DNA of 60,436 bases from Clostridia bacterium (GCA_017937285.1 JAGBDU010000011.1:1-60436); one strand, 5' to 3'. Numbered from the stretch's first letter, positions 23,839 through 33,143 are shown. Notes: generated by a model not told the origin, from the sequence alone. A program made the numbers and translations.

Positions 23839-26484
23839 ATGTTTGATAGCACAATAAAATTCAAATATCCATGGAGACCATACCAAGATAGAGTATTAAA
23901 AGAATCAGATAAATATTTAAAAGATGGAAAAATAAATATAGTAGCAGCACCAGGTTCAGGAAAAACAATATTAGGGTTAGAGCTTGCAAGACGATTAGCA
24001 AATCCAGTAATAATTTTTGCTCCAACAGTTACAATAAAAAAACAATGGATTACAAAATTTTTATCATCATTTACAGATTTAAAAGAAGTACCTGATTGGA
24101 TTAGTACAGATATATATGATTTAAAATATTTTAATGTAGTAACATATCAGGCACTACACTATGCATATAAAAGAAAAAAAATTAACGAAAAAGTAGAAGA
24201 TACAGATGATGTAATAGATAAAGAAGAAGAGCTTGTTACAGAAGAAGAAATAAAAAGTTATGATATAATAAAAGAGCTAAAATCTAAAAAAATAACAACA
24301 CTAGTTTTAGATGAAGCACATCATTTAAAAAGTGAATGGTGGAAAAGTTTAAATGATGTTGTAACAGCTTTAGGAGATATAAAATTAATAGCTCTTACAG
24401 CGACACCACCATATGATGTAGAGCCAAATATATGGGCAAATTATGTATCTTTATGTGGCGAAATAGATGCCGAAATTTCTGTACCAGAGCTAGTAAAAGC
24501 AAAAAATTTATGTCCTCATCAAGATTATATTTATTTTAATTATCCTACAGCTAACGAAATCGAAAATATAAAAAAATATGATGAAAAGTTAAGTATAATT
24601 ATTGATGAAATGAAAAATGATCAAAATTTTATAAATGCAATCAATAATCATAAATTTATACAAACACCACATCAATATGAAGAGCAAATATTAGAAAATC
24701 CAGAATATTACAGCAGTATGTTGGTATTTTTAAATTATGCCAATAAAGATATAGGAAGAGCAAATGTTAGTATATTAGGGCATAGTAAAAGAATCCCAAA
24801 TTTTGATTTATCTTGGTTTGAAATATTATTAAAAAATGTATTAATAAATGATAGAAAAAATTATGAAAATTACGAAGAGGTTTTATCTCAATATGAGCAA
24901 AGATTAAATCAAATAGGAGCAATTGAAAAGAAAAATGTTTCCTTAATAGATAATAAAACAATTCAGAAATATTTTTTAAATAGTTTAGGAAAATTAAATA
25001 GCATATCTAAAATAATTGATATAGAGCAAAATAATTTAGGTAAAGATATGAGAATGGTTATATTAACAGATTATATACGCAAAGAATATGCTACAACAGA
25101 GAATATACAAATAGATAAGATTGGTGTTCTTCCTATATTCAAAATGATAACAAATGAAAAACCAACACTAAATATAGCTGTTCTTACAGGAAGTTTATTT
25201 GTAATACCAAAATCTAAAGCAGAAAATTTATACGGATTATGCTATTCAAGAGGAATTAATGCTGATAAATTAAAATTTAAATCTTTTGCAATGAATGCAA
25301 ATTATGTTGAAGTAGATATGCCAGAAACTATAAAAAATGATGTAATGAATTGCATTTCTAAATTATTTGAAGTAGGGGAATTAAATTTAATAGTTGGAAC
25401 AAAATCTTTATTAGGAGAAGGATGGGATGAACCAAGTATAAATAGCTTGATTTTAGCAACATTTGTGGGATCATATATGTTATCAAATCAAATGAGAGGT
25501 AGAGCGATTAGAGTAAATCCTAATCCAAATAAAACTGCAAACATATGGCATTTAGTATGTGTTTGTGATAGCTTAGATGGAAAATCTAATATAGAAAATG
25601 CTGATTTAAATTTATTAAAAAGAAGGTTCGAATCGTTTACAGGAATTGGATACAATAATTCATATGTTTCAAGTGGTTTGGATAGATTAGGAAATTTTGA
25701 CGGACCATATACAGAAGCAAAGGTAAATAATTTGAATTCTTTTATGGCACAAAATTCTAATGATAGATCAAAAATGTTTCAAAATTGGCAAAATGCAGTT
25801 GAAAATAAATCTGATAATATGCAGATGACAGAAGAGCTAGAAGTGGAAGACATAGAGCCATTTAGCTCAGATTGGCTTGTTTCTAAAAATTTAATTATTA
25901 GTATAATAGTAGCCATAATTTTATTGTTAGTATTTATTATAGGTATAATACCAAGATTTTTAACTTTTTTAGTAGAAGCGGGATTAATAACATATATAAT
26001 TGCTAAAATAAGAAAAATAAAAAGATTATCTAATTCGGCAGAGACAGTAAAAGCAATATCAGATGTGCTATTAGAGGCATTAGTTAAAAGTAGATTAATA
26101 AAAACACCATTATCAAAAATAAAAATAAAAACGGAAAAATCTAACCAAAAAATATCTGCATGGATAGAAGGAGCATCTCTGCAAGAAAGTAATTTATTTA
26201 TTTCATGTTTAACAGAGATTTTTTCAAAAACAGAAAGCCAAAGATATATAATTTCTACAAAAAGAAATAATATTTCAAGGTATTATAATATACCAAAAGT
26301 ATTTTCAAATAACAAAGAGAATGCACAAGATTTTGTAAATATTTGGATGAAGAAAATTGGAAAAGTAGAGTTTATATATACAAAAAATGCAGAAGGAAGA
26401 AAGGAATTGTTAAAAGCTAGAATGCAGAATATGGAATTAAAAGATAAAATGTCTAGAAAGCAAAAATTGGCTGATTGGAAATAG
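23839..26484 (+). CDS. Superfamily 2 helicase/ATPase with C-terminal membrane segment
   Basis: 881 aa from an ATG with AAAGGAG. The N-terminal ResIII-like ATPase domain has Walker A APGSGKT (about 37-43), DEAH (about 158-161) and the TATPP motif III (about 189-193). The second RecA-like domain has GTKSLLGEGWDEPSINSLI and QMRGRAIR (motif VI, about 551). Residues about 685-725 form one or two membrane helices (IISIIVAIILLLVFIIGII), followed by about 155 soluble residues unlike anything I recognise. Membrane anchoring is unusual for this superfamily. Defence or nucleic-acid processing at the membrane is possible, but the function is unknown. Confidence 0.8.
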   Translation: MFDSTIKFKYPWRPYQDRVLKESDKYLKDGKINIVAAPGSGKTILGLELARRLANPVIIFAPTVTIKKQWITKFLSSFTDLKEVPDWISTDIYDLKYFNVVTYQALHYAYKRKKINEKVEDTDDVIDKEEELVTEEEIKSYDIIKELKSKKITTLVLDEAHHLKSEWWKSLNDVVTALGDIKLIALTATPPYDVEPNIWANYVSLCGEIDAEISVPELVKAKNLCPHQDYIYFNYPTANEIENIKKYDEKLSIIIDEMKNDQNFINAINNHKFIQTPHQYEEQILENPEYYSSMLVFLNYANKDIGRANVSILGHSKRIPNFDLSWFEILLKNVLINDRKNYENYEEVLSQYEQRLNQIGAIEKKNVSLIDNKTIQKYFLNSLGKLNSISKIIDIEQNNLGKDMRMVILTDYIRKEYATTENIQIDKIGVLPIFKMITNEKPTLNIAVLTGSLFVIPKSKAENLYGLCYSRGINADKLKFKSFAMNANYVEVDMPETIKNDVMNCISKLFEVGELNLIVGTKSLLGEGWDEPSINSLILATFVGSYMLSNQMRGRAIRVNPNPNKTANIWHLVCVCDSLDGKSNIENADLNLLKRRFESFTGIGYNNSYVSSGLDRLGNFDGPYTEAKVNNLNSFMAQNSNDRSKMFQNWQNAVENKSDNMQMTEELEVEDIEPFSSDWLVSKNLIISIIVAIILLLVFIIGIIPRFLTFLVEAGLITYIIAKIRKIKRLSNSAETVKAISDVLLEALVKSRLIKTPLSKIKIKTEKSNQKISAWIEGASLQESNLFISCLTEIFSKTESQRYIISTKRNNISRYYNIPKVFSNNKENAQDFVNIWMKKIGKVEFIYTKNAEGRKELLKARMQNMELKDKMSRKQKLADWK

Positions 26485-26496
26485 AAAATTTAAAAT

Positions 26497-26542
26497 AAAA
26501 TCTGAGGATAAACTTGTTTGCATAAGTTTATCCTCAGATTTT
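26497..26542. terminator. Terminator after the helicase gene
   Basis: A 19-bp perfect stem (AAAATCTGAGGATAAACTT and its complement) with an 8-nt loop. T-runs occur on both strands, so it may act in both directions. Confidence 0.85.
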
Positions 26543-26546
26543 AAAT

Positions 26547-26650
26547 TTATCGTCTAAAATTTTCAAGAAGCCTTTTACCGAATCTCAATCCAAAATTGAG
26601 TACTACTGTTGTAAAAAATATAAATGTTGATTATAAAAAAAGCATCCTCC
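26547..26650 (-). pseudogene. Possible decayed small minus-strand ORF
   Basis: On the minus strand, AAGGAGG (26644-26650) is followed by ATG with no spacer, a stop four codons later, and then in the same frame a protein-like stretch (FTTVVLNFGLRFGKRLLENF) that stops at 26547, just before the bidirectional terminator. This looks like a small amphipathic protein gene that has lost its start, or one using a non-standard start. Weak evidence. Confidence 0.25.
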
Positions 26651-26758
26651 TTCAAAATTATTGTTTATATAAAATACATACATATGTAAAAAAATTATAA
26701 ATAAATTAAAAAAAAATGAACATACTATTTTTGAAAAATAAAAATTAGGAGGAAATTT

Positions 26759-27196
26759 ATGGATAATAATGTAAATGTTTTAGATGAAATTAACAAAGGT
26801 GCAACAATGGGAATGGATGCGATTATGTTTGTGTATGATAAAGTAGGAGATCAAACATTTAAACAAGTTTTAGATGGAGAATATAGAAAATATAAAAATA
26901 TATCAGATAGAGTAGCAGAAGAATATAATAATTATTCTATAAAAGCACCACATTCTACAAATGCAATGAATAAAGCAATGACTTGGTATGGAATTCAAAT
27001 GAAAACAATGAAAGATCAAAGTAATGAAAAAATATCTGAATTATTAGTACAAGGTACAAATATGGGAATAATAGAAGGTGTAAGATTGCAAAATCAAAAT
27101 CAAGATAATGATTTAAATAAAAATGTAAGACAAATATTAGATGACTTTGTGGCAATGCAAGAAGATAGTGTGGAAACTTTAAAAAAATATCTATAA
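26759..27196 (+). CDS. Helical-bundle hypothetical protein (145 aa)
   Basis: ATG with AGGAGG 8 bases upstream. It is predicted to be all helical, with about four amphipathic helices, recalling ferritin-like or DUF2383-type four-helix bundles (GATMGMDAIMFVYDKVGD ... MTWYGIQMKTMKDQSN ... ELLVQGTNMGIIEGVR ... LDDFVAMQEDSVETLKKYL). I see no clear metal-ligand pattern, so I do not claim ferritin function. Similar proteins appear in clostridia as small conserved hypotheticals, possibly stress- or spore-associated. It stands alone and is followed by a terminator. Confidence 0.65.
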   Translation: MDNNVNVLDEINKGATMGMDAIMFVYDKVGDQTFKQVLDGEYRKYKNISDRVAEEYNNYSIKAPHSTNAMNKAMTWYGIQMKTMKDQSNEKISELLVQGTNMGIIEGVRLQNQNQDNDLNKNVRQILDDFVAMQEDSVETLKKYL

Positions 27197-27200
27197 ATTA

Positions 27201-27233
27201 AAATAAAGGCGGATGTTATTCGCCTTTATTTTG
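27201..27233 (+). terminator. Rho-independent terminator
   Basis: AAATAAAGGCG pairs with CGCCTTTATTT; a short loop and a terminal TTTTG follow. Confidence 0.8.
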
Positions 27234-27253
27234 TGCATAGTAGCTAAAAGTGA

Positions 27254-27325
27254 GCCGTTCCAAAGGGATTATATTATAAAAAATCCCCTTTTCCACTACT
27301 TTAAAAAATGGCCGTGAATTGTAAC
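27254..27325. repeat. Family B element (GCCGTTCC ... GGCCGTGAATTGTAAC)
   Basis: A 72-bp element with the module AAAGGGATTATATTATAAAAAAT and the terminal GGCCGTGAATTGTAAC. Related copies are at 35941, 36430, 45177 and 53992. It is directly followed by a family C unit (CTCCGTCCCCCGAAAAT, 27327-27343). Confidence 0.8.
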
Positions 27326-27373
27326 TCTCCGTCCCCCGAAAATAATCGCTGAATAAAAAATGTGCAATATGTA

Positions 27374-27402
27374 TTGAAAATCAACAAAAGTTATGTTATC
27401 AT
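27374..27402 (+). promoter_or_regulatory. Promoter of the T-box-pheST unit
   Basis: TTGAAA (27374-27379), 17-nt spacer, TATCAT (27397-27402). Confidence 0.65.
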
Positions 27403-27455
27403 AAATACCATATTAATCCAATTAAAAAGCAAAGTAATATATACAAAAAATATTT

Positions 27456-27662
27456 TACAGAGAATGAGTAATAGCTGAGAGCTCATAAATAAGTATATAC
27501 GAAAATTCACTTTTTAGGTTACATATTGAACAAAAGTAGATATGTGCGGTTGTCACGTTAAAACTATAATAAGGTATATAAATAAAATTATATATAAATT
27601 TAGGTGGTACCACGATGAAACTAAAGTCATTCGTCCTATTATTAGGATGAATGACTTTTTTT
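27456..27662 (+). promoter_or_regulatory. T-box riboswitch (Phe), with terminator
   Basis: The T-box sequence AGGTGGTACCACG is at 27602-27614. Stem I begins near 27456 with the AGTA/GAGAG-type elements, and a TTC triplet (27506-27508) in GAAAATTCAC is the likely specifier codon for phenylalanine. The terminator stem AAAGTCATTCGTCCT / AGGATGAATGACTTT with a T-tract ends at 27662. Uncharged tRNA-Phe should stabilise the antiterminator and allow pheST transcription, as is established for this class. Confidence 0.93.
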
Positions 27663-27663
27663 C

Positions 27664-27833
27664 GTGGAAATCGGGACGGTTCTCTTTTCCCATTTTTGGG
27701 AATTTGGGACAGTCTTGGAAAAATAGTTGTGAACTTTAAGGAACGTCCCCAAATTTCAAGGAACGTCCCCAAATTTCATGAAGACTGTCCCAAATTCCCA
27801 AAAATGGGAAAAGAGAACCGTCCCGATTTCCAC
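27664..27833. repeat. Family A palindromic element with perfect 53-nt arms, inside the pheS leader
   Basis: Left arm 27664-27716 and right arm 27781-27833 are perfect inverted copies. The 64-nt centre contains two direct copies of GGAACGTCCCCAAATTTCA (about 27740-27778), itself a GGGAC-core repeat. The element begins two bases after the T-box terminator T-tract and ends about 25 bases before pheS, so every full-length pheST mRNA carries this hairpin. Confidence 0.92.
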
Positions 27834-27858
27834 CACCAAAAGAAAGGAAGGATAATTA

Positions 27859-28905
27859 ATGAAAGAGCAAATTGAACAAATCAAACTAAATGCAAAAGAA
27901 GAAATTCAAAATGTAGAAAATCTTAAAGATTTAGCTGAATTGAAAGTTAAATATTTAGGAAAAAAAGGAGAGCTTACATCTGTATTAAGAGGAATGGGAG
28001 CTTTATCTCCAGAAGAAAGACCAGTAATTGGTAGTTTAGTAAATGTTGTTAGAGATGAATTAGAGGGGTTAATTTTTGAAAAAGAAGAATATTTTAAGCA
28101 AATAGAATTAAATAAAAAATTAGAAAGCGAAAAAATAGATATTACTTTACCAAGCAAAAAAGCAATAAGAGGAAGTAAACACCCAATGAACCTAGTTATT
28201 GAAGAAGTTGAAGATTTATTTGTTTCAATGGGATATGATGTAGTGTCAGGACCAGAACTAGAAACTGATGAATATTGCTTTAAAAAATTAAATTTACCAG
28301 AAGGACATCCTGCAAGAGATATGCAAGATAGTTTTTATATAACAAATGAGCATTTATTAAGAACACAAACTTCTTCAGCACAAGCAAGAGTAATGGAAGA
28401 AAAAGGTGGAAAAGAGCCTATTAGAATAATATGCCCAGGTAAAACATATAGAAGAGAAGATGATGCAACACATTCACCACAATTTGCACAGGTTGAAGGA
28501 CTAGTAATTGATAAAAAAGATAAAAACGTTTCACTTGCAGATTTAAAAGGAACTTTAGAAGTATTTGCAAAAAAAATGTTAGGAGAAAATTCTGAATTAC
28601 GTTTTAGACCAAGTTATTTTCCATTTACAGAGCCATCATATGAAGTTGATGTTACATGTTTTAAATGTGGAGGAAAAGGCTGTCCTTTATGCAAAAAAAC
28701 AGGATGGATTGAAGTATTTGCTGCTGGAATGGTACACCCAAATGTATTAAAAATGAGTGGTTATGACCCAGAAGAATGGGGAGGTTTTGCATTTGGTCCA
28801 GGATTAGATAGAATTACAATGTTTAAATATGCAATACCAGATGTGCGCTATTTATATACAAACGATGTAAGATTTTTAAAACAATTTGATAGACAGGAGG
28901 CTTAA
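27859..28905 (+). CDS. pheS: Phenylalanine-tRNA ligase alpha subunit
   Basis: 348 aa, ATG with AAAGGAAGG. It is the class II catalytic subunit of the alpha2-beta2 enzyme that charges tRNA-Phe. Visible are the N-terminal coiled coil (1-85), motif 1-like [20 protein letters not shown], motif 2 [21 protein letters not shown] and motif 3 [16 protein letters not shown]. The Cys-rich insertion [17 protein letters not shown] is common in Bacillota PheS. The next gene, pheT, starts 6 bases after the stop. Expression is controlled by the upstream T-box. Confidence 0.96.
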   Translation: MKEQIEQIKLNAKEEIQNVENLKDLAELKVKYLGKKGELTSVLRGMGALSPEERPVIGSLVNVVRDELEGLIFEKEEYFKQIELNKKLESEKIDITLPSKKAIRGSKHPMNLVIEEVEDLFVSMGYDVVSGPELETDEYCFKKLNLPEGHPARDMQDSFYITNEHLLRTQTSSAQARVMEEKGGKEPIRIICPGKTYRREDDATHSPQFAQVEGLVIDKKDKNVSLADLKGTLEVFAKKMLGENSELRFRPSYFPFTEPSYEVDVTCFKCGGKGCPLCKKTGWIEVFAAGMVHPNVLKMSGYDPEEWGGFAFGPGLDRITMFKYAIPDVRYLYTNDVRFLKQFDRQEA

Positions 28906-28911
28906 GTAATT

Positions 28912-31287
28912 ATGATATTAAGTAGAAATTTTATAAAAGATTATATAGATTTAGATGATAATTTAGATATAAAAACCATTGCTGAAGATATGACAAGAGT
29001 TGGTAATGAATATGATATAGCAGAAAAATTTATAAATGCAACAAATTTAGTAATAGGACAAATAAAAACTTGTGATGAGCACCCAGATTCTGATCACTTA
29101 CATGTATGCATGGTAGATGTAGGAAATGAAACATTACAAATTGTTTGTGGTGCACCAAATGCAAGAGCTGGAATAAAAGTAATTGTTGCACTTCCAGGTG
29201 CTGAGCTTCCAAATGACATAACAATAAAAAAAGGAGCAATTCGTGGAGTAGAATCAAATGGAATGATGTGCTCTATAGCTGAGCTTGGATTAGATAACAA
29301 ATTTTTAACTCAAGCAGATAAAGATGGAATTTGTGAATTAGGAGAAGATGCAGTAATAGGAGAAGATCCAATAAAATATTTAGGATATGATGATGAAGTT
29401 ATAGATTTTGAACTTACAGCAAATCGTGGAGATTTACTAAGCACATTAGGATTGGCATATGAAATAGGTGCAATTTATAATAAAAAAGTAAAAGATATAG
29501 ACTTAAAATATAACCAAACAGGAGAAGATATAAATAATTCATTTTCAATAGATATCAAAACAGATAATTGCTCTTTATTTTTAGCAAAAAGAGTTGAAGG
29601 TGTTGCTATAAAAGAAAGTCCAGCATTTATAAAAAATAGATTAATGGCATGTGGAATAAGACCAATAAATAATGTTGTAGATATTAGTAATTACGTAATG
29701 TTAGAGCTTGGTCAACCATTACACTTTTATGATGCAGATAATTTAGGAAATAAAATAGTGGTTAGAATGGCACAAAATAAAGAAAAAATAACAACTTTAG
29801 ATAATATCGAAAGAACACTTGATGAAAACGATATAGTAATAGCAACAGACCGAAAATCAGTAGGTTTAGCAGGAGTTATGGGCGGATTAGAAACAGAAGT
29901 TGTTCCACAAACCAAAAATATAATAATAGAATCAGCAATCTTTGATGGAGTAAAAGTAAGAAAAACTTCAAAAAAAATATTAAGAAGTGAAGCAAGTAAT
30001 AGATTTGAAAAAGGTTTAGATCCAAACAGAACATATATGGCTATGGAAAGAGCATGTGCATTATTAGAAAAATATGCAGATGGAAAAGTAATAACAGGAA
30101 TGTGTAAATATGATACAACTATAAAAGATGATAAAAAAGTAGAAATTACTTATAAAAATATAGTAGATGTTTTAGGCACAGAAATTTCAAATGAAAATAT
30201 TTTAGATGTATTTACAAGATTAGGATTTAAATATGAAGCAGATGATACAAAAGTAATAGTATCTGTTCCAAGAAGAAGATTAGATATATCTATTAAAGAA
30301 GACTTAATTGAAGAAGTTGGACGTATTTATGGAGTAGATAATATAAAAGGAAAACTACCTACATTACCAGTTAAACAAGGAAGCTATGATAAAGTTACAA
30401 GAGGAATACGTAATAAAATGGTTTCATTAGGATTAAATGAAACATTATCTATGATTTTTATAAATGACAAAGAATGTAAAAAATATACAACAGATGAATT
30501 TGAAGTTGTAAAATTATTAGACCCATTGGCAGAAGAACGAAATGCATTAAGATATAGTATGATTTCATCAATGATGAAAATATATGAATATAATAAAGCA
30601 AGAGGAAATAAAGATGTATCTATTTTTGAAATTGGAAAAGGTTTTTTCAAAAAAGGAGAAGAATATGGTGAAAACAAAAAAATAGTAGTTCTTATGACAG
30701 GTGAATATTATTTAGGATTAGGAAATAAAGCAAATGTAGATTTTTATATAATTAAAGGTGTAGTAGAAGAATTACTAGAATATTTAGGATATGCAAATAG
30801 ATATAGCTTATTACTTCCAAAAAATATACCAAATGAGTTCCACCCAGGACAAACAGCCGAAATAAATGTTAATGGAGATAGTGTTGGAATAGTAGGAAAA
30901 ATACATCCATCAATATGTAAAGAAAACGTATATGTAATGGAAATCAATTTAGATAAATTATTAGCAAAACGTGTTGGAAAAATGAAATACAAAGAAATTT
31001 CTAAATTTCCAAATGTAAAAAAAGATGTTGCATTTGTAATGGATAAAAATAAAACATCTAAAGAAATTGAAACAGTAATTAAAAAAGCAGGAGGAAGTTT
31101 ATTAACAAACATAGAAGTATTTGATGTTTATACAGGTGAAAATGTTGGTGAAAATGAAAAATCAATAGCATATTCGTTAACATTTAATGATTCTAAAAAA
31201 ACTCTTACAGATGAAGAAATTAATGGAATATTTGAAAAAATTATTACAACTGTTGAAAATAAATGTGGTGTTAAATTAAGAAAATAA
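28912..31287 (+). CDS. pheT: Phenylalanine-tRNA ligase beta subunit
   Basis: 791 aa, the usual size for the family. Domains in order: N-terminal tRNA-binding (EMAP-like, about 40-150, VIGQIKTCDEHPDSDHLHVC), B3/B4 editing domain (about 205-380), B5 (about 400-470), catalytic-like core and C-terminal FDX-ACB anticodon-binding domain (about 700-791, KFPNVKKDVAFVMDKN). It forms the alpha2-beta2 enzyme with PheS and edits mischarged Tyr-tRNA-Phe. The ribosome site AGGAGG overlaps the end of pheS. Confidence 0.96.
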   Translation: MILSRNFIKDYIDLDDNLDIKTIAEDMTRVGNEYDIAEKFINATNLVIGQIKTCDEHPDSDHLHVCMVDVGNETLQIVCGAPNARAGIKVIVALPGAELPNDITIKKGAIRGVESNGMMCSIAELGLDNKFLTQADKDGICELGEDAVIGEDPIKYLGYDDEVIDFELTANRGDLLSTLGLAYEIGAIYNKKVKDIDLKYNQTGEDINNSFSIDIKTDNCSLFLAKRVEGVAIKESPAFIKNRLMACGIRPINNVVDISNYVMLELGQPLHFYDADNLGNKIVVRMAQNKEKITTLDNIERTLDENDIVIATDRKSVGLAGVMGGLETEVVPQTKNIIIESAIFDGVKVRKTSKKILRSEASNRFEKGLDPNRTYMAMERACALLEKYADGKVITGMCKYDTTIKDDKKVEITYKNIVDVLGTEISNENILDVFTRLGFKYEADDTKVIVSVPRRRLDISIKEDLIEEVGRIYGVDNIKGKLPTLPVKQGSYDKVTRGIRNKMVSLGLNETLSMIFINDKECKKYTTDEFEVVKLLDPLAEERNALRYSMISSMMKIYEYNKARGNKDVSIFEIGKGFFKKGEEYGENKKIVVLMTGEYYLGLGNKANVDFYIIKGVVEELLEYLGYANRYSLLLPKNIPNEFHPGQTAEINVNGDSVGIVGKIHPSICKENVYVMEINLDKLLAKRVGKMKYKEISKFPNVKKDVAFVMDKNKTSKEIETVIKKAGGSLLTNIEVFDVYTGENVGENEKSIAYSLTFNDSKKTLTDEEINGIFEKIITTVENKCGVKLRK

Positions 31288-31369
31288 AAACTTAAAATTT
31301 TTGTTGAAAAAAGTATATTTATGTGCTAACATAATATTAGTTATAAATTAACTAAGGAGGACTTTAGAA

Positions 31370-31501
31370 ATGGAAGAAAAAGTTGAAAAAAGAAAACATA
31401 ATTCAGGAAATAAAATTGGAGTAAGAGTAGTAGCTGGAATTTTAGCTTTTTTAATGGTAGCATCTTTAGCAGCAACAGTAGTATCATATTTTATAAAATA
31501 G
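31370..31501 (+). CDS. Single-pass membrane mini-protein, 43 aa
   Basis: ATG with AAGGAGG 9 bases upstream. A charged N-terminus (MEEKVEKRKHNSGNK) is followed by one membrane helix (VRVVAGILAFLMVASLAATV) and a short SYFIK tail, so it is probably a bitopic protein with the N-terminus inside. A TTGAAA / TAACAT pair about 40 bases upstream may be its promoter, separating it from pheT. I do not recognise it; similar one-helix proteins of 40-50 aa are common in Clostridia near cell-envelope genes. Confidence 0.6.
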   Translation: MEEKVEKRKHNSGNKIGVRVVAGILAFLMVASLAATVVSYFIK

Positions 31502-31552
31502 ATTGTACTAAAGAATTAGTGGCGCTTGAGAAATAATGTATCAAGCCCACTA

Positions 31553-31582
31553 TTGAACTTTAGGGACGTCCCTAAAGTTCAA
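31553..31582. repeat. Perfect 30-bp palindrome with GGGAC core
   Basis: TTGAACTTTAGGGAC followed directly by its reverse complement, with no loop. It shares the GGGAC core with families A and C and the GGAACGTCCCC repeats inside the pheS-leader element. It lies 30 bases upstream of cdaA. Confidence 0.85.
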
Positions 31583-31611
31583 AGTTCACAACTAATAATC
31601 GGAGGAAAAGT

Positions 31612-32508
31612 ATGTTTAATAATCTTCTAACAAATTTTAATACATATTATCAAGAGCATATATTAAGTTACATAAACGAATTATATAAATATCCAATAAA
31701 ATTAATACCAATGATTTTGGATATTTCAATTGTAGTATTTTTATTGTATAAATTTATAAAAGCATCAAAAGATTCAAGAGTAAGGCAGTTATTAAAAGGT
31801 ATATTTTTATATATCATTTTAACGGCTTTAAGCTCTATTTTACAATTAAGTATTATTAATTATATATTAACCTCATTTTTATCGTATGGAGTTATTGCAT
31901 TAATAGTAATTTTCCAACCAGAGCTAAGAAGAGCTTTAGAACAATTGGGCTCAAATAAATTAACAAGATTTATAGGTATTGAAAAAGATAAATATGTTCA
32001 AACAAAAGAAGATATTTATAAAATTGTAATAGCGGTAACAGAACTTGCTAAAAGCCATACAGGTGCATTAATTGTATTAGAAAAAGATATTAAAATAACA
32101 GAAATAATAGAGTCTGGCGTAATGGTTAATTCTGAAATATCACCACAATTATTAGTAAATATATTTGTTCCAAATACGCCACTACATGATGGGGCAGTTG
32201 TAATTAGAGGAAATAGAATAACTGCAGCAGCATGTATTTTACCACTTGCTAGTGATCAAGATATAGCAAAAGAGCTAGGTACTAGGCATAGAGCTGCACT
32301 TGGAATTTCAAAGGAATCTGATAGTGTTGCAATTGTTGTATCAGAAGAAACAGGTAAAATATCTCTTGCAAGAAATGGTGTATTGTTAGTAGATATTAAA
32401 GAAGAAACTTTAAAACAAATTTTAATAAAAGATTTTGCAGATAGATATAATACAAAACAAAATCGTGTAAAAAAAATAACACAAAAAATGAAAAATAAAA
32501 AGAAATAG
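31612..32508 (+). CDS. cdaA: Diadenylate cyclase (membrane-bound CdaA type)
   Basis: 298 aa from an ATG with GGAGGAAA. Three N-terminal TM helices (about 30-100) are followed by a DisA_N/DAC domain with the DGA motif (residues 193-195, LHDGAVVIRGNRI) and RHRAALGISKESD (RHR at 225-227). It makes cyclic di-AMP from two ATP, which controls osmolyte and K+ transport and wall homeostasis. In most Firmicutes it is followed by cdaR and glmM; here spoVT follows instead. A long, Lys-rich C-terminal tail is present. Confidence 0.95.
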   Translation: MFNNLLTNFNTYYQEHILSYINELYKYPIKLIPMILDISIVVFLLYKFIKASKDSRVRQLLKGIFLYIILTALSSILQLSIINYILTSFLSYGVIALIVIFQPELRRALEQLGSNKLTRFIGIEKDKYVQTKEDIYKIVIAVTELAKSHTGALIVLEKDIKITEIIESGVMVNSEISPQLLVNIFVPNTPLHDGAVVIRGNRITAAACILPLASDQDIAKELGTRHRAALGISKESDSVAIVVSEETGKISLARNGVLLVDIKEETLKQILIKDFADRYNTKQNRVKKITQKMKNKKK

Positions 32509-32571
32509 CATAAAAAATTTCCTTTTTGACATAATAAAACTATACATTACAAATAAAGGAGGGAATATAAA

Positions 32572-33126
32572 TTGAAAGCAACTGGAGTTGTTAGAAGAAT
32601 TGATGATTTAGGTAGAATAGTAATACCAAAAGAAATAAGAAAAACACTAAGAATAAAAGAAGGAGATCCACTAGAAATATTTACAGATAGAGAAGGTGGA
32701 GTTATATTAAAAAAATATTCTCCAATAGGAGAGCTTTCAGAATTTGCAACAGAATATGCAGAAACTTTAGCTAAAACAACAGGTCATATAGCATGTATAA
32801 CAGATAAAGATACAGTAATTGCAATTTCTGGAGGATCAAAAAAAGAGTATCTAGAAAAAAGTGTTAGCAAACAGCTAGAGCAAATAATGGATGAAAAAGA
32901 AAATTATGCAAGCAAAGATAATAATAATACAGCTATACCAATAACAGATAATGAAAATACAGATAAAACAAAAAATGCACAAGTTGTATATCCAATAGTT
33001 GTAGATGGAGAAGCAATTGGTAGTGTAATATTACTTTCAAAAGAGCCAAATAGCCAAATGTCTGAAGTAGAGCAAAAAGTAGTACAATCAGCAGCTAGTT
33101 TTTTAAGTACACAAATGGAAATTTAA
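32572..33126 (+). CDS. spoVT: Stage V sporulation protein T (AbrB-type regulator)
   Basis: 184 aa from a TTG with AAAGGAGGG 9 bases upstream. The N-terminal AbrB swapped-hairpin DNA-binding domain (GVVRRIDDLGRIVIPKEIRKTLRIKEGDPLEIF, split here as residues 5-37) is followed by a C-terminal GAF-like domain (about 60-184). SpoVT modulates sigma-G-dependent forespore genes in spore-formers. A 45-residue acidic, Asn-rich insertion-like segment (about 105-145) sits inside the GAF-like half. It is followed by a strong terminator. Confidence 0.93.
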   Translation: MKATGVVRRIDDLGRIVIPKEIRKTLRIKEGDPLEIFTDREGGVILKKYSPIGELSEFATEYAETLAKTTGHIACITDKDTVIAISGGSKKEYLEKSVSKQLEQIMDEKENYASKDNNNTAIPITDNENTDKTKNAQVVYPIVVDGEAIGSVILLSKEPNSQMSEVEQKVVQSAASFLSTQMEI

Positions 33127-33143
33127 TAAATATGAAAGTAGGA

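Noticed and set aside
26759..27196. Ferritin-like iron storage protein
   Set aside because: Helical periodicity only; the paired Glu and ExxH ligands of ferritins are not visible.
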